Source of the DNA: Ornithinicoccus halotolerans
GTDB taxonomy: Bacteria > Actinomycetota > Actinomycetes > Actinomycetales > Dermatophilaceae
Assembly (NCBI RefSeq): GCF_009602535.1
Contig: NZ_WIQI01000005.1
Coordinates: 20,095 to 84,094, forward strand
DNA: 64,000 nucleotides
Direction: 5' to 3'
Shown here: piece by piece, positions 32,396 through 41,065 of the stretch
Layout of the letters: each line of letters opens with the position of its first letter
How positions within the stretch are numbered: position 1 is the first letter of the stretch
Position numbers and translations under genes: made by a program
The notes under the pieces: generated by a model
The model's input: only the letters and a program-made list of their open reading frames with translations
Told to the model about the DNA's origin: nothing
Databases searched by the model: none

Positions 32396-33633
32396 CAGGC
32401 TCCTTCCCGTGTCGGTGCCGGCAGCCAGGCCTCCAGCCGCCACCGGGACCCCTGCGGGCCCGCCTCGAGACGGCCGCCGAGCAGCCCCAGCGTCTCGTGA
32501 AGGCCGGCCAGACCGTGCCCGCCCACGCCGGGCCGACGGTGCGGCTGCTCAGCCCGGGGGTTCTCGACCAGGACCCGCAGCCCTCGCCGCTCGCGGCGGA
32601 CCTCCAGCAGCACCGGTCCCGGGCCGCCGTGCTTGCCGGCGTTGGCCAGCGCCTCGGCGCACACCCGGGCGGCGACCGCGTTCACCGTGGCCGGCAGGCC
32701 GGTCAGGTCGTGGCCGCCAGGAAGCCGCGCCAGCACCTCCGTGCCGAGCGCGCGCTGCCGCTCGACCAGCCCGGGCAGGTCCGCCAGGGAGCCGGCCGCG
32801 GGGGGCGCCTCGCCGTCCCGGAGCAGCCGCAGTGCCCGGTCCAGCTCGGCCACCGCGTCACCAGCCAGCTGCTCGATGGTCGCCAGCGCCGCGGCGGCTC
32901 GCTCCCGCTGGTCGGTGCCGCTGCCGGCCGTGATGACCCGCCGTGCGGCCGCGGCCTGCAGGGAGATGGTGCTCAGCGAGTGACCGACCCCGTCGTGCAG
33001 GTCACGGGAAACCCGCCGCCAGCGCCGTTCGGTGGCCAGCGCCCGCTCCGCCTCGGCCAGCCGGTCCTCCCCGGAGGGGCCGAGCAGCAGCGGCGCCGAC
33101 CAGGCGGCCGCCCGTCCGGCCAGCTGCACCAGGAGGACCGCGAGGGCGATCCCGCCGACCGTGGCCGCGACCACGGCGGCCCAGCCGAGGGCGGAGCCGG
33201 GCCGGCTCTGCGGGAGCACCGGGTCCAGCGACGCGCGGCCCAGGGCGAGGGTCACCAGCAGCGCGGGCGCGACGATGACGAACGTCAGCAGCGCACCCAC
33301 CCCGAAGCCGACCCCTTGGTGCAGCAGCGTCCACAGCGCGGTGCGCCACCGGTCGGCCCAGCGCAGCGGCTGCGGCGTGACCACCGCTGACCGCCCCACG
33401 CCGAGGAGGTCTCGGGCACCGGCGACCTGCAGCTCGCGCACCCCGGGCAGCAGGCCGATGCCGACGGCCAGCACCAGCGCCAGCAGCAGGAACCCGGTCG
33501 GGACCGGATCCGTCGACGGGGCGGTCACCGCGTAGACCGCACTGGCCACGAGCAGGCAGGCCAGGCCGACCGCACCCCCGATCAGCAGGTGGACGGTGCG
33601 ACGCAGCGGACTTGCTGCCCGGTCCCCAGCCAC
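32395..33633 (-). CDS. Sensor histidine kinase, HisKA_3 (DesK/NarX-like) type
   Basis: 412 residues from GTG 33633. About four to six membrane helices in the first 190 residues (for example LLIGGAVGLACLLVASAVYAV, GFLLLALVLAVGIGLL, GVGFGVGALLTFVIVAPALLVTLALG) have little extracytoplasmic loop. The dimerisation/phosphoacceptor box is RRVSRDLHDGVGHSLSTISLQ with His213. An ATPase domain has the N-box region VCAEALANAGKHGG and G-box GVGGHGLAGLHETLGLLGG. Short loops suggest sensing within the membrane, as in DesK or LiaS. The same frame is open further upstream without homology, so GTG 33633 is used. Confidence 0.92.
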   Translation of the reverse strand: MAGDRAASPLRRTVHLLIGGAVGLACLLVASAVYAVTAPSTDPVPTGFLLLALVLAVGIGLLPGVRELQVAGARDLLGVGRSAVVTPQPLRWADRWRTALWTLLHQGVGFGVGALLTFVIVAPALLVTLALGRASLDPVLPQSRPGSALGWAAVVAATVGGIALAVLLVQLAGRAAAWSAPLLLGPSGEDRLAEAERALATERRWRRVSRDLHDGVGHSLSTISLQAAAARRVITAGSGTDQRERAAAALATIEQLAGDAVAELDRALRLLRDGEAPPAAGSLADLPGLVERQRALGTEVLARLPGGHDLTGLPATVNAVAARVCAEALANAGKHGGPGPVLLEVRRERRGLRVLVENPRAEQPHRRPGVGGHGLAGLHETLGLLGGRLEAGPQGSRWRLEAWLPAPTREGA

Positions 33634-33707
33634 CCCGTCATCCTGCCAAGCCGCCGCGACACCCCGGTAGTGGCTGGCGCCGAAGGCCAGGAGCGACCAC
33701 GGACGTG

Positions 33708-34727
33708 CTAAGCAGACGCCTCCTGCTGTGGACTCGGCTGCCGCGGCACGGTCTTCCGCTTGCGCTGCTGCGCCCGGGTGTTGAGCCCCAGCACGGCGAT
33801 GAGCAAGACGCCCCAGGCGAACTCGGCGGCGAAGTTGGCACCGCTCCACCGGCCCAGCGCCAGGTTGATGCCCGTCTGCACCTGCTGCATGGCCGCGACG
33901 GCCAGCAGCACGGCGACCACCAGGCCGCGCCCACCGTAGGGGTTCACGCCGGACAGGACCGCGACCAGGATCGCCTGGATCAGGAAGGAGGAACCGAAGG
34001 AGACGTTGGCCGCGTTGGTGCTGGCGAACATGATCAGCCCCGCCGTCGAGGCGATGAGCCCACTGAGCACGTAGGTGCGGACCTGGACGCGCTCGACGTG
34101 CAACCGCGCGTAGCGGCTGACGCGGCTGGAGGCACCGACCGAGTACATCCGGAAGCCGAACCGGGTGCGCACGGTCAGGTAGTGCAGCGCCACGACGATC
34201 CCCACCAGGGTCAGGAAGGCCACCGGGACCCCGATGAGGGTGCCGCGACCGAGGAAACCAAGGGTGCCGGTGCCGTACTGCGTACTACCGCCAGTGATCC
34301 CGGTGGAGATGCCGGTGAACAGGGCGAGGGTGCCCAGCGTGATCGGGATCGGGTGGACCCGCAGCCGTGACACCAGCATCCCGTTGATCGTCCCGGCAAC
34401 CGCGCCCACAGTGAGACAGGCCACGACACCGACGAGCGAGGCGGTGGTGTCACCCAGCGACCCGGCGAGGGCCGTTGCCGTCATCGCGGCGGCAATCGCG
34501 CCGGCGTTGGCGACCGCCACGATCGACAGATCGATACCACCGATGAGGAAGGTCAGGCACACGCAGACAGCCAGCAGCCCGATCGGCGCCATCTGGCTGG
34601 CCATCGAGGCGATGTTCCGCAACGTGGGATAGGTGTTGGGTGCCAGGATCGTCAGCACCACGAAGAGGACGACCACCAGGCCCGCCAGGGCGAGGGGGTA
34701 GTACTTGCCGCCGAGCCGCGCGTTCAT
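33708..34727 (-). CDS. Carbohydrate ABC importer permease (RbsC/LsrC family), subunit 1
   Basis: 339 residues from ATG 34727 with eight to ten hydrophobic segments. The family pattern LTFLIGGIDLSIVAVANAGAIAAAM ('GGIDLSVG') and SVGASSRVSRYARLHVERVQVRTYVLSGLIASTAGLIM, the EAA-like loop contacting the ATPase, are visible. It ends with a basic tail. Its ATG overlaps the stop of permease 2 (ATGA). With the ATPase and binding protein this forms a CUT2-type importer (pentoses, polyols, AI-2). Confidence 0.92.
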   Translation of the reverse strand: MNARLGGKYYPLALAGLVVVLFVVLTILAPNTYPTLRNIASMASQMAPIGLLAVCVCLTFLIGGIDLSIVAVANAGAIAAAMTATALAGSLGDTTASLVGVVACLTVGAVAGTINGMLVSRLRVHPIPITLGTLALFTGISTGITGGSTQYGTGTLGFLGRGTLIGVPVAFLTLVGIVVALHYLTVRTRFGFRMYSVGASSRVSRYARLHVERVQVRTYVLSGLIASTAGLIMFASTNAANVSFGSSFLIQAILVAVLSGVNPYGGRGLVVAVLLAVAAMQQVQTGINLALGRWSGANFAAEFAWGVLLIAVLGLNTRAQQRKRKTVPRQPSPQQEASA

Positions 34728-35728
34728 GCTGCTGCCTCCACCACTCCACGGGCACGTTCCTGCCGTCGCTGGCGCAGGGCCGGTACCCCGACGCCGAGGA
34801 GGAGGAACAGACCGACGAACAGCTGCCGCCATGCCGTGGGTACGCCGACCAGCACCAGGCTGGAGCCGACCATCGTGATCAGCAGGACGCCGAGCATCGT
34901 GCCCAGCACCGTGCCGCGTCCGCCGGTGACCGCCGCGCCGCCGAGAACCACGGCCGCGAGCGCGTCCATCTCGAGGCCCACGATGGTGAACGGGTCGGCG
35001 GCCCGGTTGAGCGCGCCGCTCAGTATCCCGGCCATTCCGGCCAGCACTCCGGCGAGCACGAACGCCGAGACGCGCACCCGCGTCACCGCCACGCCCAGCC
35101 GGGTCGCAGCCTCCTCGTTGTCACCGACGGCGTACATGCTGCGGCCCCACCAGGTGGAGCGCAGCGCCCAGCCGACCAGCAGGGCCACCGCCACCAGCAG
35201 GACCACGGACACGTGCAGCTGAGCCGGGCGGGTACCCCCGGCGATGGTGAAGGCCTGGCTGGTGGAGAACTCCGACATCTGCGCCGGCAGCACGCGGATC
35301 CGCTCGGTGCCGACGAAGGCGAGCAGGCCGCCACGGAACAGCGTCAGCGTGCCAAGGGTCACGATCAATGAGGGCAGCCGCAACTGCGTGACCAGGACGG
35401 CATTGACCAGGCCGAACAGGCCGCCGACGGCACAGGCCAGCAGCACCGCGACGACGAACGGTCCCTCGTACTGGAGCTCCAGCAGCACGACGGTGGCGAT
35501 GTACATCGCAGCCACGGCCGTCGCGGAGACCGAGACATCGATGCCGCCGGTGATCAGCACCATCAGCATGCCCAGGGCGAGGAACCCGAGAATGACCGCG
35601 CTGCGGCCGATCCCGAACAGGTGGGGAAGGCGCAGGAACTGGGGTGCCAGCAGTGCGAACAGCAGGCCGACGGCCAGGATGACCAGGACGAGCAGTGCCT
35701 CCCGGCTCCTCATCACCTTGCCGATCAT
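34724..35728 (-). CDS. Carbohydrate ABC importer permease (RbsC/LsrD family), subunit 2
   Basis: 334 residues from ATG 35728. Contains MLMVLITGGIDVSVSATAVAAMYIA and NEEAATRLGVAVTRVRVSAFVLAGVLAGMAGILSGALNRAADP, the permease-ATPase contact region, plus GLEMDALAAVVLGGAAVTGGRGTVLGTMLG. Two different permeases in one operon imply a heterodimeric channel, as in LsrCD and several polyol importers rather than the homodimeric RbsC. It overlaps its neighbours on both sides by 4 bp. Confidence 0.92.
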   Translation of the reverse strand: MIGKVMRSREALLVLVILAVGLLFALLAPQFLRLPHLFGIGRSAVILGFLALGMLMVLITGGIDVSVSATAVAAMYIATVVLLELQYEGPFVVAVLLACAVGGLFGLVNAVLVTQLRLPSLIVTLGTLTLFRGGLLAFVGTERIRVLPAQMSEFSTSQAFTIAGGTRPAQLHVSVVLLVAVALLVGWALRSTWWGRSMYAVGDNEEAATRLGVAVTRVRVSAFVLAGVLAGMAGILSGALNRAADPFTIVGLEMDALAAVVLGGAAVTGGRGTVLGTMLGVLLITMVGSSLVLVGVPTAWRQLFVGLFLLLGVGVPALRQRRQERARGVVEAAA

Positions 35729-37266
35729 GCGGCGGCTCCCTCGTTGCTGATGCGCTGAAGAACGTCGTCCTCGGTCATGCCCTCGGTCGAGCAGCGGTGC
35801 ACCGCTCGGCCGTCGTGGATGAAGACCAGTTCGTCGCACAGGCTGAGCAGCTCCGCGGGCTCGTCCGAGATGAGCAGGATGGCGGTTCCGTCGTCGGCGA
35901 CCCGCCGCACCAGCTGGTGGATCTCGGAGCGGGAGCCGACGTCGACCCCGACCGTTGGGTTGTTGAGGACGATGACGTCAGGGTCCGGGGCGAGCGCCCG
36001 CGCGAGCAGTACTCGCTGCTGGTTGCCGCCGGAGAGCGAGAACACGGGCGCGGACACGTCCGGCGCCTTGACACGGAGCCGCTCACGCCAGCTCTCGGCC
36101 ATGCTCACGGCGCGGTCGGTAGACAGCGTGCCGCCACGCCCGACCGCCGCGTCCAGGTTGTTGAGGATGACGTTGTCGGCGATCGACCAGTCGAGCAGCA
36201 GTCCCTCGGTGAGCCGGTCGTCCGGGACGTACTGCACCTTGGACAGGCCCAGCAAGTTGTCGACTGGCTTGCCGTGATAGCGGATCTCGCCTCGCTCGGC
36301 CTGGACCAGCCCGACGAGCGCCAGTCCGATCTCGGTTCGGCCCGACCCGACCAGGCCGGCCAGGCCCACGACGCGTCCTGGGTGCAGCGACAGGTCGATG
36401 TCACGGAAGCTCGAGCTGAGTGACAGCCCGCTGGCCTGCAGGACCGGCTCGCCCGCCGGCTCGGGGGCACGCTGGCGGCTGACGTCGTCGACCACCCCTC
36501 CGGTCATGAGGTGGGTGATCCGGCTTTGGTCATACTCGTGAGAAGCTCCGCTGGAGACCACCTCGCCGTCACGGATGACGGTGACGTCGTCGGCCACCGA
36601 GACCACCTCGCGCAGCTTGTGGGAGATGAACAGGAACGACAGCCCCTGGCTGCTCAACCCGCGAACCGTCTCCAGCAGCTGGTCGATCTCGTCGTGCGTC
36701 AGCGACGCCGTGGGCTCGTCCATGAGCACGATCCGGCCCTCCGAGGAGACGGTGCGTGCGATCGCCACGAGCTGACGCTCGGCGGTGGACAGGTCACCAA
36801 GGCGGGCCTCTGGGTCCAGCTGGAGGCCGAGAGTGTCCAGGGCCTCGATGGCGCGGCGACGCCGACCCCGCCCGCCGATCGTGCGCAGCAGCGGCCGGTT
36901 CCCCTCGAAAACCAGGTTCTCCGCAACGGTCATGTTGGGGAAGACCGCCAGGTCCTGGTAGATGACGCGCACGCCATGCCGCAGCGCCGCGCGCGGGTCG
37001 ACGTGCTCGACACGCTCGCCGTTGTACTCGACGTGGCCGGAGTCGGGGCTAACCACTCCGGCGATCACCTTGGTCAGCGTGGACTTGCCCGAGCCGTTCT
37101 CGCCCACGAGGCCGTGAACCGTGCCGCGGCGCAGCCGCAGGTCCACGTCCAGCAACGCGTGCACCGTGCCATAGGTCTTGGTGATGCCGTGGACGGCCAC
37201 GGCCGGGACGGCCGGGACGTCACCGGTTGGCGACGTCCCGGCGCGGTCCGGAGTCTCAGAAGTCAT
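35725..37266 (-). CDS. Carbohydrate ABC importer ATPase (RbsA/LsrA family, two nucleotide-binding domains)
   Basis: 513 residues from ATG 37266. First domain: Walker A GENGSGKST, signature LSTAERQLVAIARTV, Walker B VLMDEPTASLT, FISHKLREV. Second domain: Walker A degenerated to GLVGSGRTEIG, as usual in this family, signature LSGGNQQRVLLARAL, and NNPTVGVDVGSR where Walker B DEPT is changed to NNPT. The second-domain change of Glu to Asn in 'NNPT' removes the usual catalytic Glu, so ATP hydrolysis probably relies on domain 1. It overlaps the binding-protein gene by 11 bp and permease 2 by 4 bp. Confidence 0.93.
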   Translation of the reverse strand: MTSETPDRAGTSPTGDVPAVPAVAVHGITKTYGTVHALLDVDLRLRRGTVHGLVGENGSGKSTLTKVIAGVVSPDSGHVEYNGERVEHVDPRAALRHGVRVIYQDLAVFPNMTVAENLVFEGNRPLLRTIGGRGRRRRAIEALDTLGLQLDPEARLGDLSTAERQLVAIARTVSSEGRIVLMDEPTASLTHDEIDQLLETVRGLSSQGLSFLFISHKLREVVSVADDVTVIRDGEVVSSGASHEYDQSRITHLMTGGVVDDVSRQRAPEPAGEPVLQASGLSLSSSFRDIDLSLHPGRVVGLAGLVGSGRTEIGLALVGLVQAERGEIRYHGKPVDNLLGLSKVQYVPDDRLTEGLLLDWSIADNVILNNLDAAVGRGGTLSTDRAVSMAESWRERLRVKAPDVSAPVFSLSGGNQQRVLLARALAPDPDVIVLNNPTVGVDVGSRSEIHQLVRRVADDGTAILLISDEPAELLSLCDELVFIHDGRAVHRCSTEGMTEDDVLQRISNEGAAA

Positions 37267-38371
37267 ACTCGTTGACGTTGTCTGCCGTGACGGAGATCCA
37301 CGCCTCGTTGCCGTAGATGACCTTGCCGTCGATGGCGACCTCCTCATAGCCCTGGACGCCGAGGTCGTCACCTTCCGAGATCTCCTCCCCGTCGAGCAGC
37401 CGCTGAGCCACCACGTTCATCGCCTCCCCGGCATCCGCCGGGTCCCAGAACGTGATGAGGTCGATGCTGCCGTTCTCGAGACCGGCGCGGGCGTCGTTCG
37501 GCACGCTGGTGCCGACCACGGCCACCTCGTCCGACAGCCCGGCCTCGTCAACCGCCTGCCCGACGCCGACCACATCCGTGGAGGCCGACCCCTGCACGCC
37601 CTTGATGTCGGGGTAGGCGGACAGCAGCTCCTGCATCCGCTCATAGGCGATCTGGGAGTCGTCACTGGTCTCGACGATGTCCCCGACCATCTCCATGTCG
37701 GGGTAGTTCTCCTCCTGGTGCTCCTGGGCCGCCGTGACCCAGTCCATGTGGGTCGCCGAGCTCAGCGAACCGACCATGAGCGCGTACTGCCCCTCCTCGC
37801 CCATCCGCTCGGCGAGCTCGTCCATCAGGTTGCGGCCGTAGTCGTCGTTGCGGAAGGCCTCGAGGTCGTAGTCGGCGTTCTCGATCTCGGGCGCCTCGTG
37901 GGTGACGACGACGATGTCATCCTGCATCGCCCGGCCGAGCACCTGCTCGACGGCGTCCGGCTGGAAGGGGACCACCGCCAGCGCGTCGACGCCTGAGGCC
38001 AGCAGGTCCTCCAGGACCCGGACCTGGGCGTTGGCGTCTGCCTGGCCAGAGCCCTGCATGTAGGCGTCGGCGCCGGTGCTCTCCGCGTAGCGGTCGACGC
38101 CCTCCTCCATGCGGTTGAACCAGGACACGCCGGTCAGCTTCGGCACGGTCACGATCGTGGGTCCGTCCCCGGAGCCGCCACCGGTGCTGCCGGTGGCGCC
38201 GCCGTCCTCGGCGGTCTCGCCGCCGCCTCCGCCGCCCTCGCTTTCGGGCTCTTCCTCGAGCGAACCGCACGAGGCGAGGGCGAGGGGTAGCGTCGCGGCG
38301 GCGGCCAGGGCGAGGGTGCGCCGGGCGGTCATGCGGCTAGCGGTGCGGAACAGTCGCAGCGGCGTGGTCAT
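37256..38371 (-). CDS. Carbohydrate-binding lipoprotein of the ABC importer (LsrB/RbsB-like)
   Basis: 371 residues from ATG 38371, after GGAGGAGAC. A lipoprotein signal with lipobox LALASC (Cys35) is followed by an acidic Gly/Glu/Ser linker. The mature domain begins TIVTVPKLTGVSWFNRMEEGVDRY ('K..g..wf..m..G', as in LsrB- and rhamnose-type binders), then LLASGVDALAVVPFQPDAVEQVL and VVGTSVPNDARAGLENG. It is anchored outside the membrane and delivers substrate to the two permeases. The ligand is probably a small sugar or polyol. Confidence 0.92.
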   Translation of the reverse strand: MTTPLRLFRTASRMTARRTLALAAAATLPLALASCGSLEEEPESEGGGGGGETAEDGGATGSTGGGSGDGPTIVTVPKLTGVSWFNRMEEGVDRYAESTGADAYMQGSGQADANAQVRVLEDLLASGVDALAVVPFQPDAVEQVLGRAMQDDIVVVTHEAPEIENADYDLEAFRNDDYGRNLMDELAERMGEEGQYALMVGSLSSATHMDWVTAAQEHQEENYPDMEMVGDIVETSDDSQIAYERMQELLSAYPDIKGVQGSASTDVVGVGQAVDEAGLSDEVAVVGTSVPNDARAGLENGSIDLITFWDPADAGEAMNVVAQRLLDGEEISEGDDLGVQGYEEVAIDGKVIYGNEAWISVTADNVNEYDF

Positions 38372-38456
38372 GTGTCTCCTCCTGAGATCAGGCCCGGCAG
38401 GAGCCGGTGCCACGGGTGTGGGTGTCGACGGACACGGCGGGTAGCGGCTTGGCGAG

Positions 38457-40181
38457 TCAGAGTGCTGCCCTCACCTCCTCCAGGAGCCGGAGCAGGGCGA
38501 CTGACCCCGGGTCCTGCTGTCCGATGCTGCGCTCGCCGAGCCAGCTGGCACGTCCGCGCTGTGACTGCCGCGCTGCTCCCTCGTGTACGGCCTCGGAGGC
38601 GCGCTCGACGAGCAGGTCCAGGAGGGACTGGGCGGAAGCGTGCTCAGTCGATGCCGACTCGAGCGTCTCGAGGACCGGGCTGAGGACGTCGACGACCGTC
38701 TTGTCACCCACCTGGGCGCCACCCCGCTCCTGGATCCGGTGCAGCAGCCGTCTGGCCAGCAGCGCGGCCTCTGCACGACCGAACCGGTCGTGCTCGGCCA
38801 GGGCCAGGGAGGCGTTCACCAGCCCGCCCCCCATCAGGGCGGCATAGGTCGAGGGGTTGCCCCCGGCGAAGGCCGACCCCGCGACCCTGACGACCTCGGC
38901 GGGGTGGGCGTCCTCCGGGAGGGCGCCCACTGCGGAGCGAACGGCCTCCGCGCCGGTGCTGACGGTGACGCCGAGGTCACCATCACCGACCGCGGCGTCC
39001 AGCCGGCGCAGTTCCTCGGCGTGCTGGGGCCACCGCGCGACCGCGTTGAGCAGCACCTCCCGGAGCCGGCCGGGGGCGGGGCTACGCCGGACTGCTGCCG
39101 GCCCAGCGGCTGTTGCCCCGCTCTCGGGCGGCGTGGCCGCCGTCGGTTCCGGGTCCGTGGCGGGGGCTCGGCCGGGGGAGGCGCTGCCCTGGGAGAAGAA
39201 CGGCGACCGTGCCGGGGCGTCGATCAGCTCGGTGAGCTGCTCGTCCAGGTGCAGCACCGACAGCGAGGCGCCAGCCATCTCAAGGCTGGTGGCGTACTCG
39301 CCCACGTAGCGACGGTGCACCGCGATGCCGCGCTCCTGCAGCACCCGATGGGCGCGGCGGTAGATCAGGTAGAGCTCTTCCAGCGGAGTGGCGCCCAGGC
39401 CGTTGACGAGCAGCGCGACGCGGTCTCCTTCGGTCAAGCCGAGTTCGCCCAGGATCTCGGTCAGGAACCGGTCAGTGATCTCATCGGCGGTCTCGAGGGG
39501 GCCGCGGTGCTGTCCCGGCTCGCCGTGAATCCCGATGCCGACCTCCATCTCACCGTCGTCGAGGGTGAAGGTCGGCTCGCCCGCCGCGGGGAGGATGGTG
39601 GGAGACAGGCCCACCCCCATCGTCCGGGTGCGGTCGACGGTGTGCTGGGCCACGCGGGTCACCGCGTCCAGGTCCTCGCCGCGGGCCGCAGCGGCACCTG
39701 CTGTCTTGTAGGCGAAGATCAGCCCGGCTACCCCCCGTCGGGTTGCGGCCTTCTCCGGAGGCGCCGACAGGATGTCGTCGGTGCCCAGGACGGTGGTGGT
39801 GCGCACACCCTCGGCGGCCGCCAGGTCGGCAGCGATGTCGAAGTTGTAGACGTCACCGCCGTAGTTGCCGTAGAGGTACAGCACGCCCCCGCCGCTGTCG
39901 CTGGCCATGGTCGCGGCGTGGATCTGCTCGGGCGACGGCGAGGAGAAGACGTTGCCGACGGCGACACCGGAGGCCAGCCCCTCACCGACGTAGCCGAGGA
40001 AGAAGGGAAGGTGGCCCGAGCCGCCGCCGGTGACGATGCCAACGCTCCCGGCGCCCGCGCTCGTGCGCACGAGCGCGCGCTGGTCGGCCGAGGCCGCGCG
40101 CAGCTGGTCGGGGTGGGCGAGCAGGATCCCGTCGATCACCTCGTCGACGAACGTCTCGGGGCTGTTGATGATCTTCTTCAT
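38457..40181 (-). CDS. Fused DhaK-DhaL ketose kinase (dihydroxyacetone/erythrulose kinase family)
   Basis: 574 residues. Residues 1-330 are DhaK: KKIINSPETFVDEVIDG, VTGGGSGHLPFFLGYVGEG, GNYGGDVYNFDIA, and the substrate-binding His219 in GIGIHGEPG, which forms a hemiaminal with the keto group. A Pro/Ala-rich linker of about 45 residues leads to DhaL (residues 380-574): LDAAVGDGDLGVTVSTG with the Mg-binding Asp residues, SAFAGGNPSTYAALMGG, and VGDKTVVDVLSP. Single-chain DhaK-DhaL enzymes use ATP on dihydroxyacetone or, in tetritol pathways, erythrulose. Being in this operon, it probably phosphorylates a 3-4 carbon ketose. Confidence 0.9.
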   Translation of the reverse strand: MKKIINSPETFVDEVIDGILLAHPDQLRAASADQRALVRTSAGAGSVGIVTGGGSGHLPFFLGYVGEGLASGVAVGNVFSSPSPEQIHAATMASDSGGGVLYLYGNYGGDVYNFDIAADLAAAEGVRTTTVLGTDDILSAPPEKAATRRGVAGLIFAYKTAGAAAARGEDLDAVTRVAQHTVDRTRTMGVGLSPTILPAAGEPTFTLDDGEMEVGIGIHGEPGQHRGPLETADEITDRFLTEILGELGLTEGDRVALLVNGLGATPLEELYLIYRRAHRVLQERGIAVHRRYVGEYATSLEMAGASLSVLHLDEQLTELIDAPARSPFFSQGSASPGRAPATDPEPTAATPPESGATAAGPAAVRRSPAPGRLREVLLNAVARWPQHAEELRRLDAAVGDGDLGVTVSTGAEAVRSAVGALPEDAHPAEVVRVAGSAFAGGNPSTYAALMGGGLVNASLALAEHDRFGRAEAALLARRLLHRIQERGGAQVGDKTVVDVLSPVLETLESASTEHASAQSLLDLLVERASEAVHEGAARQSQRGRASWLGERSIGQQDPGSVALLRLLEEVRAAL

Positions 40182-40203
40182 GGCGCTCCTCGCTGGGGTC
40201 GTG

Positions 40204-41004
40204 TCAGGCGGAACGAGCGGCGCGGACGAAGTCCGCGGCCCGCTCCGGGTCGACCGGGTTCCAGGTGTAGCCGTCCACCTTCAGCGCGGACCCGACGATC
40301 ACGCCGTCGGCGTGCTGGAGGAAGGCCGCGATGGTGCTCGCGCGCGCGCCCGTGTTCAGCAGCACCGGCACCTCCTCGGGCACGCTCTCGCGCACCGCCG
40401 CGACGGCCTCGACGTCGGGCTGGCTTCCTGCCATCGGCCCGGAGACCAGGATGGCGTCGGCGAGGGAGGACACGACGGTGGAGCGTGCGACCTGCGGTGC
40501 GCTGCGCGACCCCAGCGAGGAGGCGAACTCCGGGGTGATGTTCATGAACACACCCAGGTCCTCCCGGTCGAGGTAGCGGCGCTGCCGCAGCGTCTCTGCA
40601 CAGTTGGTGTTCCACAGCCCCATGTCCGACTCCCACACCCCGGTGGTGACCTCCCGGATGAAGCTGGCGTCCGTGGCCACGGCGGCGGCCAGGGCGATCC
40701 TGGGGTCCCAGAGGAAGTCGACGCCGTAGGGCACGGAGTCGGGACGGCACTCGGTCACGACCCGCGACATGAACGCGGCCGAGGCCGGGCTGCCCTCCAG
40801 CTCGTACGGACGGTCGTTCTCGTTGCAGAACAGCACGGCGTCGAAACCCGCCGCGACGAGCGCGTCGACGTCGCGGCGCACGTGTTCGATGATCGCCCCC
40901 ATCCCGGCCCCGTCATAGAGCGGTGTCCCGGGCAATGCGGGGACGTGCGCCATCGCGATCAGCGGCTGGTCGGTGTCGGGGAAGATGGTGCGGAAACGGG
41001 TCAC
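40204..41004 (-). CDS. BtpA/SgcQ family protein
   Basis: 266 residues from GTG 41004 (VTRFRTIFPDTDQPLIAMAHVPALPGTPLYDG). It shows the BtpA TIM-barrel pattern: IAMAHVPALPGTP, DVDALVAAGFDAVLFCNENDRPYE, YGVDFLWDPRIALAAAVATDASFIRE, ADAILVSGPMAGS, PVLLNTGARASTIAAFLQHADGVIVGSALKVDG. Members include SgcQ of E. coli; their reaction is not established, although the barrel's C-terminal phosphate-site motif (GVIVGSALK) suggests a phosphorylated substrate. It lies between the M42 protein (61 bp) and the DhaKL kinase (22 bp). Confidence 0.87.
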   Translation of the reverse strand: MTRFRTIFPDTDQPLIAMAHVPALPGTPLYDGAGMGAIIEHVRRDVDALVAAGFDAVLFCNENDRPYELEGSPASAAFMSRVVTECRPDSVPYGVDFLWDPRIALAAAVATDASFIREVTTGVWESDMGLWNTNCAETLRQRRYLDREDLGVFMNITPEFASSLGSRSAPQVARSTVVSSLADAILVSGPMAGSQPDVEAVAAVRESVPEEVPVLLNTGARASTIAAFLQHADGVIVGSALKVDGYTWNPVDPERAADFVRAARSA

Positions 41005-41065
41005 CGTGTGTGCTCCCTGCTCTCGGTGTCGGGTCTGGTGGTGTCCCCGGAAGGCTCCGGGACGG

